From Dehalococcoidia bacterium (lineage in GTDB: Bacteria > Chloroflexota > Dehalococcoidia > Tepidiformales > Tepidiformaceae), in NCBI GenBank assembly GCA_003104995.1, contig PQAO01000026.1, forward strand, positions 62,001 through 126,000: 64,000 bases of DNA. The letters run 5' to 3'. Below the pieces are notes generated by a model. The model ran no database searches, was not told the origin of the DNA, and saw only the letters and a list, made by a program, of their open reading frames with translations. This document shows, in pieces, positions 46,313 to 54,507 of the stretch; within the stretch, counting starts at the first letter, position 1, and each line of letters begins with the position of its first letter. Both the position numbers and the translations under genes were made by a program.

Positions 46313-47106
46313 AGTTCGAAGAACCGGAAGATCCCCAGTGGCTCGCCTTCCGCCGTGCGCTCGAGCGCGCCATCGGCGTTCCCCTCGGCCAGTACAAGGA
46401 GCCGCAGATGAAGCGGCGCCTGGCCAACATCATGACCCGCCGCGGACTCAATGGTTGGCCTGCCTTCGAAAAGGCCATTGCGGCCGACCGCGAGTTGCTG
46501 GCAGACGTGCGGGACACCCTGACCATCAACGTCAGCGAATTCTTCCGCCAGGCCGACCGCTTCCAGGAACTCCAGGCCAAGTGGCTCCCCGAACTGATCA
46601 AGGAGCGCCGGCAGCTCAAGATCTGGAGCGCCGGGTGCTCCGTTGGCTGCGAGCCCTACACCCTTGCCATGATCCTGAACGAGCTGGACCCGCGCGGGAA
46701 CCACAGCATCCTGGCGACGGACGTCGATATGCCAATACTTTCCCGCGCCCGGGAAGGGAACGGGTACCCCCCGTCCGAGGTCCGCTCCGTCCCGCCGGCA
46801 CTCCTGAAGAAGTACTTCGTCAGCGAGGGCGAGACCTTCCGCGTGACCGACGACATCCGCCGCAAGGTGAACTTCCGCCGCCACGACCTGCTCAGCGACC
46901 CCTACCCCACCGACCTCGACATGATCCTCTGCCGCAACGTGGTCATCTATTTCACCGACGAGGCGAAGCAGCATATCTACAAGGGCTTCGCGAAAGCCCT
47001 CCGCCCGAGCGGGCTCCTCTTCATCGGGGGAAGCGAGATGATCATGCGGTCAGGCGAGATCGGGTTCCGCACTGCCGGCACCAGCATGTACCAGAAGGCG
47101 GCCTAG
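46309..47106 (+). CDS. cheR: Chemotaxis protein methyltransferase CheR
   Basis: 265 residues; methylates receptor glutamates using SAM. N-terminal helical domain with LGQYKEPQMKRRLANIMTRRG, then INVSEFFRQADRF, SAM motif LKIWSAGCSVGCEPYTLAMIL, ILATDVDMPIL and LDMILCRNVVIYFTDEAKQ. Its ATG overlaps the cheB stop by 4 bases. It ends the plus-strand chemotaxis run and converges, with 4 bases shared, on the PAP2 gene. Confidence 0.94.
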   Translation: MKFEEPEDPQWLAFRRALERAIGVPLGQYKEPQMKRRLANIMTRRGLNGWPAFEKAIAADRELLADVRDTLTINVSEFFRQADRFQELQAKWLPELIKERRQLKIWSAGCSVGCEPYTLAMILNELDPRGNHSILATDVDMPILSRAREGNGYPPSEVRSVPPALLKKYFVSEGETFRVTDDIRRKVNFRRHDLLSDPYPTDLDMILCRNVVIYFTDEAKQHIYKGFAKALRPSGLLFIGGSEMIMRSGEIGFRTAGTSMYQKAA

Positions 47107-48047
47107 CGGGTCTCGGCAGGAGCCGGCGAAAGCCACCGCCGGGCAGCCAGCCACAGCACCGCGGCGCATCCCATGCCCACCGCGAGGTCGGCCAGGTAAT
47201 GCTCGCCCAGGTACATCAGCGCGGCGCCCATGACGAGGGAATACACGAGCAGCCATGGCGCCAGCCGCGGCGCATGGTCCCGTGCCCACAGGTACATCGC
47301 AAACGTCACGCCCTGGTGCAGCGACGGCATCGCCGCAACCGAGTTCGGCTCGCCCAACGACGCGTAGAACGATTGGTACGTGTCCGGGTCCACGCTTCCG
47401 CCAACGAAGTCCATCACGCGGTAGGCGCCGGGCAGGGCGCCCGTTTGGCCTGCCAGCCACGGGGGCGCGGTCGGCAACAGGAAGAAGAGCACCAGGGCCA
47501 GGTACATCGTCCCCGCGATCATCACGACGTACTTCGGGAAGAGCGTCCGCCGGTAGAGGAACACAAGCACCGCGCCAAGGTGCGGCGCGATGAAGAACGA
47601 CCAGTGCACCACGACCGAGAGATAGTCGTGCAGGCCCAGCGAGACCGGGTCGAAGAACCGCTGCTGGAGCCAGACAATCGGGTCCGTGCCCAGGAAGACC
47701 GCCTGATCGATGGAGATGACGTACTGGGTACGGACCGGGATCCCGGTCTCGTCGGCGTATGCGCGCAAGAGGGTGTACACGAAGATGCCTGCCACGTAGG
47801 CGAACCACCACACCCGCTCGCGCCGAAACCGTACTTCGGGCGCCCACACCACCAGCGTGATGCCGACCAGCGCGAACCCGGCCCAGATGTGGTCCTGCCA
47901 GACTTTCGTTGCTACCGTGCCCGCCATCAGCAGCAGCGCGACGACCTGCAACCCGAGGAGCAGCCTCCCGGCCAACGTGGCACTCACGGTGACTCCCGAA
48001 TCGCAAACGGCGGTGCGCTCCGAGACCGGTGGTTCGGCGATACTCAC
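47103..48047 (-). CDS. PAP2-superfamily membrane protein (inositol phosphotransferase-like)
   Basis: 314 residues with about six membrane helices. The PAP2 C-terminal motifs are AAMPSLHQGVTFAMYLWARDH (with the active His) and LGEHYLADLAVGMG; the usual first motif (K-x6-RP) is not seen. The WFFAY/TYQSFYASLGEPNS context resembles Aur1/inositol phosphorylceramide synthase-type proteins. Expected to transfer or hydrolyse lipid phosphates in the membrane. Divergent from the flippase-like gene. Confidence 0.8.
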   Translation of the reverse strand: MSIAEPPVSERTAVCDSGVTVSATLAGRLLLGLQVVALLLMAGTVATKVWQDHIWAGFALVGITLVVWAPEVRFRRERVWWFAYVAGIFVYTLLRAYADETGIPVRTQYVISIDQAVFLGTDPIVWLQQRFFDPVSLGLHDYLSVVVHWSFFIAPHLGAVLVFLYRRTLFPKYVVMIAGTMYLALVLFFLLPTAPPWLAGQTGALPGAYRVMDFVGGSVDPDTYQSFYASLGEPNSVAAMPSLHQGVTFAMYLWARDHAPRLAPWLLVYSLVMGAALMYLGEHYLADLAVGMGCAAVLWLAARRWLSPAPAETR

Positions 48048-48139
48048 GCATTTCAGCGTATCGCCCGTCCCTCACTGACGGAAGCGATGAAGTGTGGCAG
48101 GCTATGAGCCGGGAAGGATTCGGGTCAACGATAGGAAGC

Positions 48140-49138
48140 ATGCGCCGATTTCTCCTTGGCCTGGCAATCACGCTCGCCTGCGTTGCCCTGCTTCTCAGGC
48201 TGATCCCATGGACCAGCACCCGCGCAGCCCTCGAAGCGGCCAACCCCGGCTTCATCGTGCTCGCGATCTCCTGCCTGGTGATCTCGCTCATCGCCAAGAC
48301 TGTCCGCTGGCGCCTGCTCCTCCCCGAGACGTCCCGGGTTTCCACCCGCGGCCTCTACCGCATCCTCCACATCAGCCTCTTGCTCAACAACGTACTCCCG
48401 GCCCGGCTCGGTGACGTTGCCCGGGTGACCATGACCACCCGCCAGCCCGGCGTCCGCTTCGGCCACGTCGTCTCCTCGATGCTGACCGAACGTGTGACCG
48501 ACACGGTGACGCTGCTCGCCGGGTTTGTGCTGGTCAGCCCATTCCTCCCGGTCCCCCGGCGCTACGAAGGCTGGTTGCACACCGCCTGGGCCGTACTCGT
48601 CGTCCTGCTGGTGGTCGTGGTCCTCCTGGCCGTGTTCCACGCCCGCATCGAGCGGCTCGCGGGCAACCGCCACCTCTCCCGCCTCCTCCCCGCGAACCAG
48701 CGCATGCGCGATGAGGCCCGCTCGTTCTCCGAGGGACTCCGCCAGCTCTTCCGGCGCGACCACGTGGTCGGGATCTGGGGCTGGTCCTGGACGGCCTGGC
48801 TCACGGCCTTCGCCATCAACTACCTGCTCATGCAGGCCCTCAACATCGATGCCCCGGTGGCGGTTGCCGTCCTGCTGACGTGCACCACCAACCTGGCGAT
48901 GCTCATCCCTTCGTCGCCCGGGTACATCGGCGTCTTCCACCTGGCCGCGACGGCTTCGCTGCTGCCGTTTGGCGTCGGAGAGAGCCGCGCCCTGAGCTTC
49001 GCAATCCTGGCCCACCTGGTGAACGTCGTCCCGGTGAGCCTGATCGGCGCGGCGTTGCTGCTCGCGAGCCGCGACGGAGTTTCGTTCAGCCTCCGGGGCG
49101 TGCGCGCCGCGCAGGTGGTGGATACCGGCGAAGGTTAG
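48140..49138 (+). CDS. Lysylphosphatidylglycerol synthase TM-like flippase-domain protein (UPF0104)
   Basis: 332 residues, about eight membrane helices. The family signature at the first cytoplasmic loop reads LLPARLGD-like here (NNVLPARLGDVARVTMTTRQPGV), then SSMLTERVTDTVTLLAGF, and NLAMLIPSSPGYIGVFHLAATASLLPFGV near the end. Related to the flippase part of MprF and to AglD-type proteins. No lysyltransferase domain follows, so only lipid translocation or binding is suggested. The start 48140 has AGGA three bases before; an ATG 12 codons earlier is possible. Confidence 0.82.
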   Translation: MRRFLLGLAITLACVALLLRLIPWTSTRAALEAANPGFIVLAISCLVISLIAKTVRWRLLLPETSRVSTRGLYRILHISLLLNNVLPARLGDVARVTMTTRQPGVRFGHVVSSMLTERVTDTVTLLAGFVLVSPFLPVPRRYEGWLHTAWAVLVVLLVVVVLLAVFHARIERLAGNRHLSRLLPANQRMRDEARSFSEGLRQLFRRDHVVGIWGWSWTAWLTAFAINYLLMQALNIDAPVAVAVLLTCTTNLAMLIPSSPGYIGVFHLAATASLLPFGVGESRALSFAILAHLVNVVPVSLIGAALLLASRDGVSFSLRGVRAAQVVDTGEG

Positions 49139-49145
49139 CCCGGGG

Positions 49146-49529
49146 CTACCGGCCCGCCCCGATGACCGCGGTGACGTCGACCTCGATGTTGATCCGGGGA
49201 GTCGCGAGTGCCTTCACCACCACGAAGGTCACCGCCGGGAACGGCGGCCTAAGAAACTCCGCCCGGACATCGGCCGTCTTGCGCCAACCATCTTCGTCGG
49301 TGCAATAGATGGTCACTTTTACGATGTCGTCCGTCGTAGCGCCACTGCCGGCGAGCAGCTTGCGCACATTCAGGAGCGCGTCGTGACACTGCTCTTCGAG
49401 CGTGCCTCCGCCCATGCTCACCTGCCCCGAGCAGTACACCGTTTCACCAACGCGGACGGCCTGCGAAAAGCCGAGGGCCGTCGCGTTGAACAGCCCCGGT
49501 GGATTGATGACCTGCTTGCCTTCTGCCAC
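49146..49529 (-). CDS. RidA/YjgF-family protein
   Basis: 127 residues; RidA proteins hydrolyse reactive enamine/imine intermediates such as those made by threonine dehydratase. Visible are the start INPPGLFNATALGFSQAVRVG, VYCSGQVSMG, DALLNVRKLLAGSGATTDDIVKVTIY and the C-terminal PRINIEVDVTAVIG with the substrate-binding Arg. GTG 49529 has GGGAGG 7 bases upstream. It follows the acetyl-CoA hydrolase-type gene by 16 bases on the same strand. Confidence 0.88.
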   Translation of the reverse strand: MAEGKQVINPPGLFNATALGFSQAVRVGETVYCSGQVSMGGGTLEEQCHDALLNVRKLLAGSGATTDDIVKVTIYCTDEDGWRKTADVRAEFLRPPFPAVTFVVVKALATPRINIEVDVTAVIGAGR

Positions 49530-49545
49530 GGACCGGCCTCCCGCG

Positions 49546-51021
49546 CTAGATTTTGCCCCAGAGCTCCTCGGCCTCCCGGCGGAGCTCCGCCCGGAAGTCC
49601 GGGTGGGCGATCGAGATGAGTTCCTCCGCGCGCTGGCGGTGGTTCTTGTCGAGCAGCCGGGCAATCCCGAACTCAGTGATGACCGTGTCCGCCAGGTAGC
49701 GCGGAATCGTGACCAGGGTCCCGGCATCGTGTTTCGCGGTTACCTTGGAGATGCTGCCTTCCATTGCCGTCGAGCGCATCACGGTAATCGCCCGGCCATC
49801 GCGGCAGAGCGCAGCCGAGATGTGCGTGTCGGGCTGTCCGCCAGTGCCGTTCACCATGTGTCCGCCAAAGCGGTCCTCACTCGCGATCTGGCCCAGCAGG
49901 TCCACCGCGATCGCGCTGTTGATCGACGTCATCTGGTGGTTCTGCGACATGAACGCCGGGTTCAGGATGTTCTCCGGCATGTGCAGTTCAAAGGCCGGGT
50001 TGTTGGTGATGATCTGGTAGTCCTCCCCGTCGCAGCCGGTCCACGCTACGGCGACCGCCTTGCCCGGGAAGAGCGTCTTCCGCGACCCGTCGACGATCCC
50101 CTTCTTCCAGAGCTTCGCCAGGCCGGGCGACCCCAGTTCGGTGTGCACGCCCAGGTGCTTCGCGTCGTCGAACGCGCCCGCGAGGAACATGAGCGAACTC
50201 GGCTGTCCGACGCCTACCTGGATCGTGTCGCCGTCGCGCACGATCTGGCGGAGGTTGTCGGCGATGCCCTGGGCCGCCGGGTCGACCTCGACCGCGCCGA
50301 GCGCGTTGGCCAGCATCGCCGGCGGGAACGCGTGAAACATCGACTCGACCAGCGCGAGTTGTTCCGAGCTCGCCTTCCTCAGGATTTCGAGCAGCGCCGG
50401 CCGGTCCGCTTCGTTCGCAAGGGTGTTGATGCGCTCCTCGATGCCGGGGATGTCCACCGGCTTGATGGCCCCCTCGATGAATGTGTCGATCTCGCTGACG
50501 TGCATCCACACGTCCCCGAAAACCGGCGACATGTTCGGGTCGACGATGGCAATGGTCTTCTTACAGCGCTTCGCGTAGGACTTGCGCTGCCACATGTGCG
50601 GGCCGAAGTGGATATAGCCCTGCTCGTTGGGAGCACTGCATGGCGTCAGGAACACATCGGGCATCCGTGCTTCCTCACGGCCCGCATCGAACGCTTTCAT
50701 CCCAAGCATGAACGTGTTGGGCAGGTAGGTGGCTATCTTCGAATCGTGGGCGGGCCGCATGGCGTCGCCGATGAAGATCTCGATTTCTTTCTCGCCCTTG
50801 ATCAGGTCCGCATTGAACAGTTCCGGGTTCCCCGGGGCGAGAGTACGGAAGTCCACGCGACCCAGCTTCTTCGCCCGTTCGACGAAGGCGGTGACCAGCG
50901 GCGCGGGACAGAGGATGGTGATTGAGACCAGGTCCCCTTCTTTGATTGCCTCCACGGCCTGTTCGGGGGTCTTCAGGCGCGACTGGTAGTTGTCGCGCCA
51001 GTTATCGTAGCGAGCGCTCAA
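49546..51021 (-). CDS. Acetyl-CoA hydrolase/transferase family protein (4-hydroxybutyrate CoA-transferase-like)
   Basis: 491 residues of the family I-like CoA-transferase group (Cat1/AbfT/acetyl-CoA hydrolase). Two Rossmann-like halves; the second carries GDTIQVGVGQPSSLMFLAG, LGVHTELGSPGLAKL and VNGTGGQPDTHISAALC. TTG 51021 is the start: GAGGTGG precedes it and the N-terminus (SARYDNWRDNYQSRL) matches relatives; the long open frame upstream is antisense to the CaiB gene. It should move CoA between acetyl-CoA and a short carboxylate. Confidence 0.88.
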   Translation of the reverse strand: MSARYDNWRDNYQSRLKTPEQAVEAIKEGDLVSITILCPAPLVTAFVERAKKLGRVDFRTLAPGNPELFNADLIKGEKEIEIFIGDAMRPAHDSKIATYLPNTFMLGMKAFDAGREEARMPDVFLTPCSAPNEQGYIHFGPHMWQRKSYAKRCKKTIAIVDPNMSPVFGDVWMHVSEIDTFIEGAIKPVDIPGIEERINTLANEADRPALLEILRKASSEQLALVESMFHAFPPAMLANALGAVEVDPAAQGIADNLRQIVRDGDTIQVGVGQPSSLMFLAGAFDDAKHLGVHTELGSPGLAKLWKKGIVDGSRKTLFPGKAVAVAWTGCDGEDYQIITNNPAFELHMPENILNPAFMSQNHQMTSINSAIAVDLLGQIASEDRFGGHMVNGTGGQPDTHISAALCRDGRAITVMRSTAMEGSISKVTAKHDAGTLVTIPRYLADTVITEFGIARLLDKNHRQRAEELISIAHPDFRAELRREAEELWGKI

Positions 51022-51159
51022 TGGGCCACCTCGGTGTAGTGCTGTGCCGCGGATTCTACCGGGCGGAGACAGAACCCGCCCGTCGTGCAGCGGGTGAGGA
51101 GCTCTGCTAGAGTTCCGGCCACAGTTTCGGGCCGGTCCATCGGCCCCACGGAGGTGGAT

Positions 51160-52359
51160 GTGCAGGCACTGGACGACCTGACCATCCTTGATCTGAGCCA
51201 GCACATCGCGGGGCCCTACGCGACGCGGCTCCTGGCCGATTTTGGGGCCGACGTCATCAAAGTCGAACCGCCCGGCGGCGATGTTGCCCGCCAGCTGGGC
51301 CCTTTCCAGGGCGGCGAGCCCCACCCGGAGAAGAGCGGCACGTTCTTCTATCTCAACTGCAACAAGCGCTCCGTCGTGCTCGACTTGAAGACAGCCGCCG
51401 GCCGCGATGCGCTGCGAGTGCTCGCGGCCAACGCCGACCTCGTCGTCGAAAGCTTCGCCCCGGGAACGCTCGAGCGGCTGGGCATCGGCTACGAGTTCTT
51501 CCGCGGCATCAACCCGGCGCTCCCGCTCATCTCCATCTCGAACTTCGGCCAGACAGGTCCGTACCGCGACTACAAGCTGAACGACCTGACGCTCTACGCC
51601 TTCGCCGGCGAGATGTACTCGATGGGCGAGACCGACCGCGAACCGGTGAAAATGGCCGGGACGGCCGCCCTGTTCGAATCTGGCGCAGCCTCGGCCGTCG
51701 CCATGATGGGCGCCATCTTCTCCTCCAAGCGTCACGGTATCGGCCAGCACGTCGATATCTCCCTTGCCGAGACCCACTTCGGCGGCGTCGATCGGCGCCA
51801 CGCGACCGCTATCGCCTTCCAGTTCAGCGGCCGCAAGACGCTCCGGCTCGCCAGCCACGGGGGCGGCATGCCCGGTGGTATCTACCCCTGCGCCGATGGC
51901 TACGTCGACTTCACCAACGGCGGCCTCTACCCCGACCGCGTCGCAGACATGCTGAACTACCCCGAGTGGATGGACGACCCACGCTACAGCGACCCCTTCC
52001 AGCGCATGGACCCCGCCGTCATCGAGGAGTGGAACGGCAACTTTATCGGCTGGTGCATCGAACGGACGAAGCGCGAGGTCTGGGACGAAGCCCGGCGGGC
52101 GAAGGTCCTCTGCGGCCCGATGTTCACCATGGACGACCTCTTCACCGACACCCACTTCCGCGATCGCGGGTTCTGGGCGAAGGCCAGTCACCCGGCGCTC
52201 GGCGAGGTCGAGTTCCCGGGACGGCCGCTCATCATGCAGCGGGGCGGCTGGGAACTGCGGCGCGCTGCCCCGCTCCTGGGCGAGCACACTGCCCAAGTCC
52301 TCTCCGCCGCCGGTCTCGATGCCGCCGCCATCGCTGCCGCATCCGGAGGTGCTGCATGA
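51160..52359 (+). CDS. CaiB/BaiF (family III) CoA-transferase
   Basis: 399 residues. Opening DDLTILDLSQHIAGPYATRLLADFGADVIKVEPPGGD and NCNKRSVVLDLKTAAGRDALRVL are diagnostic, as is RHGIGQHVDISLAET in the active-site region, where the residue aligned with the usual catalytic Asp appears to be Glu. GGAGG lies 5 bases before GTG 51160. Family members move CoA between carboxylic acids or racemise acyl-CoAs. The next gene is a second family III member with a 4-base overlap, so a heteromeric enzyme is possible. Confidence 0.88.
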   Translation: MQALDDLTILDLSQHIAGPYATRLLADFGADVIKVEPPGGDVARQLGPFQGGEPHPEKSGTFFYLNCNKRSVVLDLKTAAGRDALRVLAANADLVVESFAPGTLERLGIGYEFFRGINPALPLISISNFGQTGPYRDYKLNDLTLYAFAGEMYSMGETDREPVKMAGTAALFESGAASAVAMMGAIFSSKRHGIGQHVDISLAETHFGGVDRRHATAIAFQFSGRKTLRLASHGGGMPGGIYPCADGYVDFTNGGLYPDRVADMLNYPEWMDDPRYSDPFQRMDPAVIEEWNGNFIGWCIERTKREVWDEARRAKVLCGPMFTMDDLFTDTHFRDRGFWAKASHPALGEVEFPGRPLIMQRGGWELRRAAPLLGEHTAQVLSAAGLDAAAIAAASGGAA

Positions 52360-53681
52360 GCCCGAAACCGCTCGAGGGTATCCGCGTTATCGACCTCTGC
52401 GTCGTCTGGGCCGGCCCGTTCGGGACCATGCTCCTTGGCGACCTTGGGGCCGAGGTCATCAAGCCCGAGAACCCGTTCGTCTTCCAGCCAATGACCCGGG
52501 GCGCGATGGCCCGGCCACCCCAGGCCCTCGCCGACAACTCGATTGCCTGGGCCGGCGGGGTGCCCGGTGGCAACATCGGCGACCGCCCATGGGACTACAG
52601 CCCCACGTTCGTGAGTCTCTACCGCAACAAGAAGAGCTTCACTGTTGACATCCGGCGCCCGGAAGGACTCGACGTGTTGAAACGGCTCGTCGCCGCTTCC
52701 GACATCGTCTATGAGAACAACGCCACCGGGACCATGGAGAAACTCGGCGTCACCTACGACTGGCTGAAGGCGGCCAATCCGAAGATCATTTTCATCCGCG
52801 TGCCGGCATACGGCAGCACCGGCCCCTACTCCCAGGCGCGCGCGCTCGGCGTACACCTCGAGGCGGTCATGGGCCACAGCCTCTTGCGCGGCTACAGCGA
52901 CGCCGACCCGTCGTCGAACACCGCCATCTACTCGGGCGACTACCTCGCCGGCGCCCAGGGCGCCTTCGCCGCGATGGCTGCCATCTGGCACCGCGACCGC
53001 ACGGGCGAGGGCCAGCTCATCGAGATCGGCCAGGCGGAAAACGCCGCAGCCATGTTCACCCAGGCCATCATGGATTACAGCCTGAACGGAAACGTCCAGG
53101 GCGCCATCACCAACCGTGATGTCCTGGGCCGGGCCGTGCAGGGTGTGTACCCGGCGAAATCGCCCGGCACCGCGGCCACCATGGACGACCGCTGGGTCGC
53201 AATCTCCATCGAGGGGGACGACGAGTGGAGCGCCTTCGCCGCTGCCATCGGGAATCCCGCATGGGCGAGCGACCCGCGATTTGCCACCAGTGATGCCCGG
53301 CTCGCCAACCACGACGAGATCGACGCACGCATCGCGGAGTACACCGCCACCCAGGACGACTACGAGCTCATGCACCGCCTCCAGGCTGTGGGCATCGCCG
53401 CGACACCAGTGCTCGAAGCCTCGCGCATGTTCGATGACCCACACCTGCGGACGCGCGACTTCTTCCGCACCCAGACTCAGCGCTCTTCGGGCACCTACGA
53501 GTACGTGGGCCCACTCTGGCAGCTCCCGGAGACTCCGGTCGAGTTCTACCAGCCGCCTGTGATGTTCGGTGAGCACAACGAGTACGTGTACCGCGAGGTG
53601 CTGAAAGTCTCGGACGACGAGTACCAGTCACTCCTCGCCGGCGGGCACATTGCCGACGCCTACGACCCGAGCGTGCCATGA
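52356..53681 (+). CDS. CaiB/BaiF (family III) CoA-transferase, second copy
   Basis: 441 residues, same family as the gene before but clearly divergent: LEGIRVIDLCVVWAGPFGTMLLGDLGAEVIKPENP, a long insertion (about 45-85: QALADNSIAWAGGVPGGNIG), YRNKKSFTVDIRRPEGLDVLKRL and GEGQLIEIGQAENAAAMFTQ. The insertion makes it longer than the usual 400 residues. ATGA overlap with the first copy indicates coupled translation. Substrate unknown; context with acyl-CoA dehydrogenase and acetyl-CoA synthetase suggests carboxylate activation. Confidence 0.88.
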   Translation: MSPKPLEGIRVIDLCVVWAGPFGTMLLGDLGAEVIKPENPFVFQPMTRGAMARPPQALADNSIAWAGGVPGGNIGDRPWDYSPTFVSLYRNKKSFTVDIRRPEGLDVLKRLVAASDIVYENNATGTMEKLGVTYDWLKAANPKIIFIRVPAYGSTGPYSQARALGVHLEAVMGHSLLRGYSDADPSSNTAIYSGDYLAGAQGAFAAMAAIWHRDRTGEGQLIEIGQAENAAAMFTQAIMDYSLNGNVQGAITNRDVLGRAVQGVYPAKSPGTAATMDDRWVAISIEGDDEWSAFAAAIGNPAWASDPRFATSDARLANHDEIDARIAEYTATQDDYELMHRLQAVGIAATPVLEASRMFDDPHLRTRDFFRTQTQRSSGTYEYVGPLWQLPETPVEFYQPPVMFGEHNEYVYREVLKVSDDEYQSLLAGGHIADAYDPSVP

Positions 53682-54424
53682 CCGTCCGACCGCGGATGTA
53701 CCACGAGCTCGCCGGGTGGTTCCATCTCATCACGGCGCCCGGGGACTACGCGGAAGAGGCGGCCTATTACCTGCAGGTGATGCAGAACATCATCGGCCAC
53801 GTGCCAGCGAGCCTGTTGGAGCTCGGCTCGGGCGGCGGCAACAACGCCTCGCACTACAAGAAGCGCATCCCCGACGTCGTCCTCAGCGACCTCTCAGAGG
53901 AAATGCTCGCCCTGAGCCGGACCATCAACCCGGAGCTTCCCCACCTCCGGGGAGACATGCGCACCATCCGCGCCGGCCGCCAGTTCGAGGCCGTCTTCGT
54001 CCACGACGCCTGCTCCTACCTCACCACCGAAGAGGACATCCGCCAGCTCGCGGCCACCGCGTTCGAGCACTGTCTTCCCGGCGGCGTGGCCGTCTTTTGC
54101 CCCGACCACACCGCCGAGAACCTGGTCTTCGAGACCGACCACGGCGGACATGATGGCAAGGGCCGCGCGCTTCGCTACCTGGAGTGGACCTACCCCGGCT
54201 CGCCCGGGACGTACGAGTTCCAGGTCGACTACGTCTACGTCCTCCACGAGGACGGCCGGGAGCCACGCGTCGAGTACGACCGTCACGTCAACGGCGCCCT
54301 CCCGCGCGAAGTATGGTTGCATGCGCTCGCCGATGCCGGGTTCGAACCCGGGGCGGTGCCGCTCATCCACAGCGAGGTGCCGGAGGGCCACAGCGAGGTC
54401 TTCACCGGGTGGCGACCCGCCTGA
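53678..54424 (+). CDS. SAM-dependent methyltransferase, class I
   Basis: 248 residues. Motif I is SLLELGSGGGNNASHY (about residue 45-60), followed by VVLSDLSEEMLALSR, a HLRGDMRTIR acidic position and FEAVFVHDACSYLTTEEDI. The N-terminal MYHELAGWFHLITAPGDYAEEA helix caps the substrate site. It overlaps the CaiB gene by 4 bases (ATGA), so it belongs to that unit. Substrate unknown. Confidence 0.85.
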   Translation: MTVRPRMYHELAGWFHLITAPGDYAEEAAYYLQVMQNIIGHVPASLLELGSGGGNNASHYKKRIPDVVLSDLSEEMLALSRTINPELPHLRGDMRTIRAGRQFEAVFVHDACSYLTTEEDIRQLAATAFEHCLPGGVAVFCPDHTAENLVFETDHGGHDGKGRALRYLEWTYPGSPGTYEFQVDYVYVLHEDGREPRVEYDRHVNGALPREVWLHALADAGFEPGAVPLIHSEVPEGHSEVFTGWRPA

Positions 54425-54507
54425 GCGGTTCGCCGTTCAGCCGGTAGAATGCCGCACCAGAGATCACCACAGGCCGCTCCCTCAGCGGCTTTCCCGGAGG
54501 CACACAG

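Noticed and set aside
49402..50925. 507-codon plus-strand frame opposite the acetyl-CoA hydrolase-type gene
   Set aside because: Antisense shadow of a gene with strong family motifs.
51022..52296. N-terminal 425-codon extension of the acetyl-CoA hydrolase-type gene
   Set aside because: It is antisense to the CaiB-type gene; TTG 51021 with a GAGGTGG site gives the normal N-terminus.
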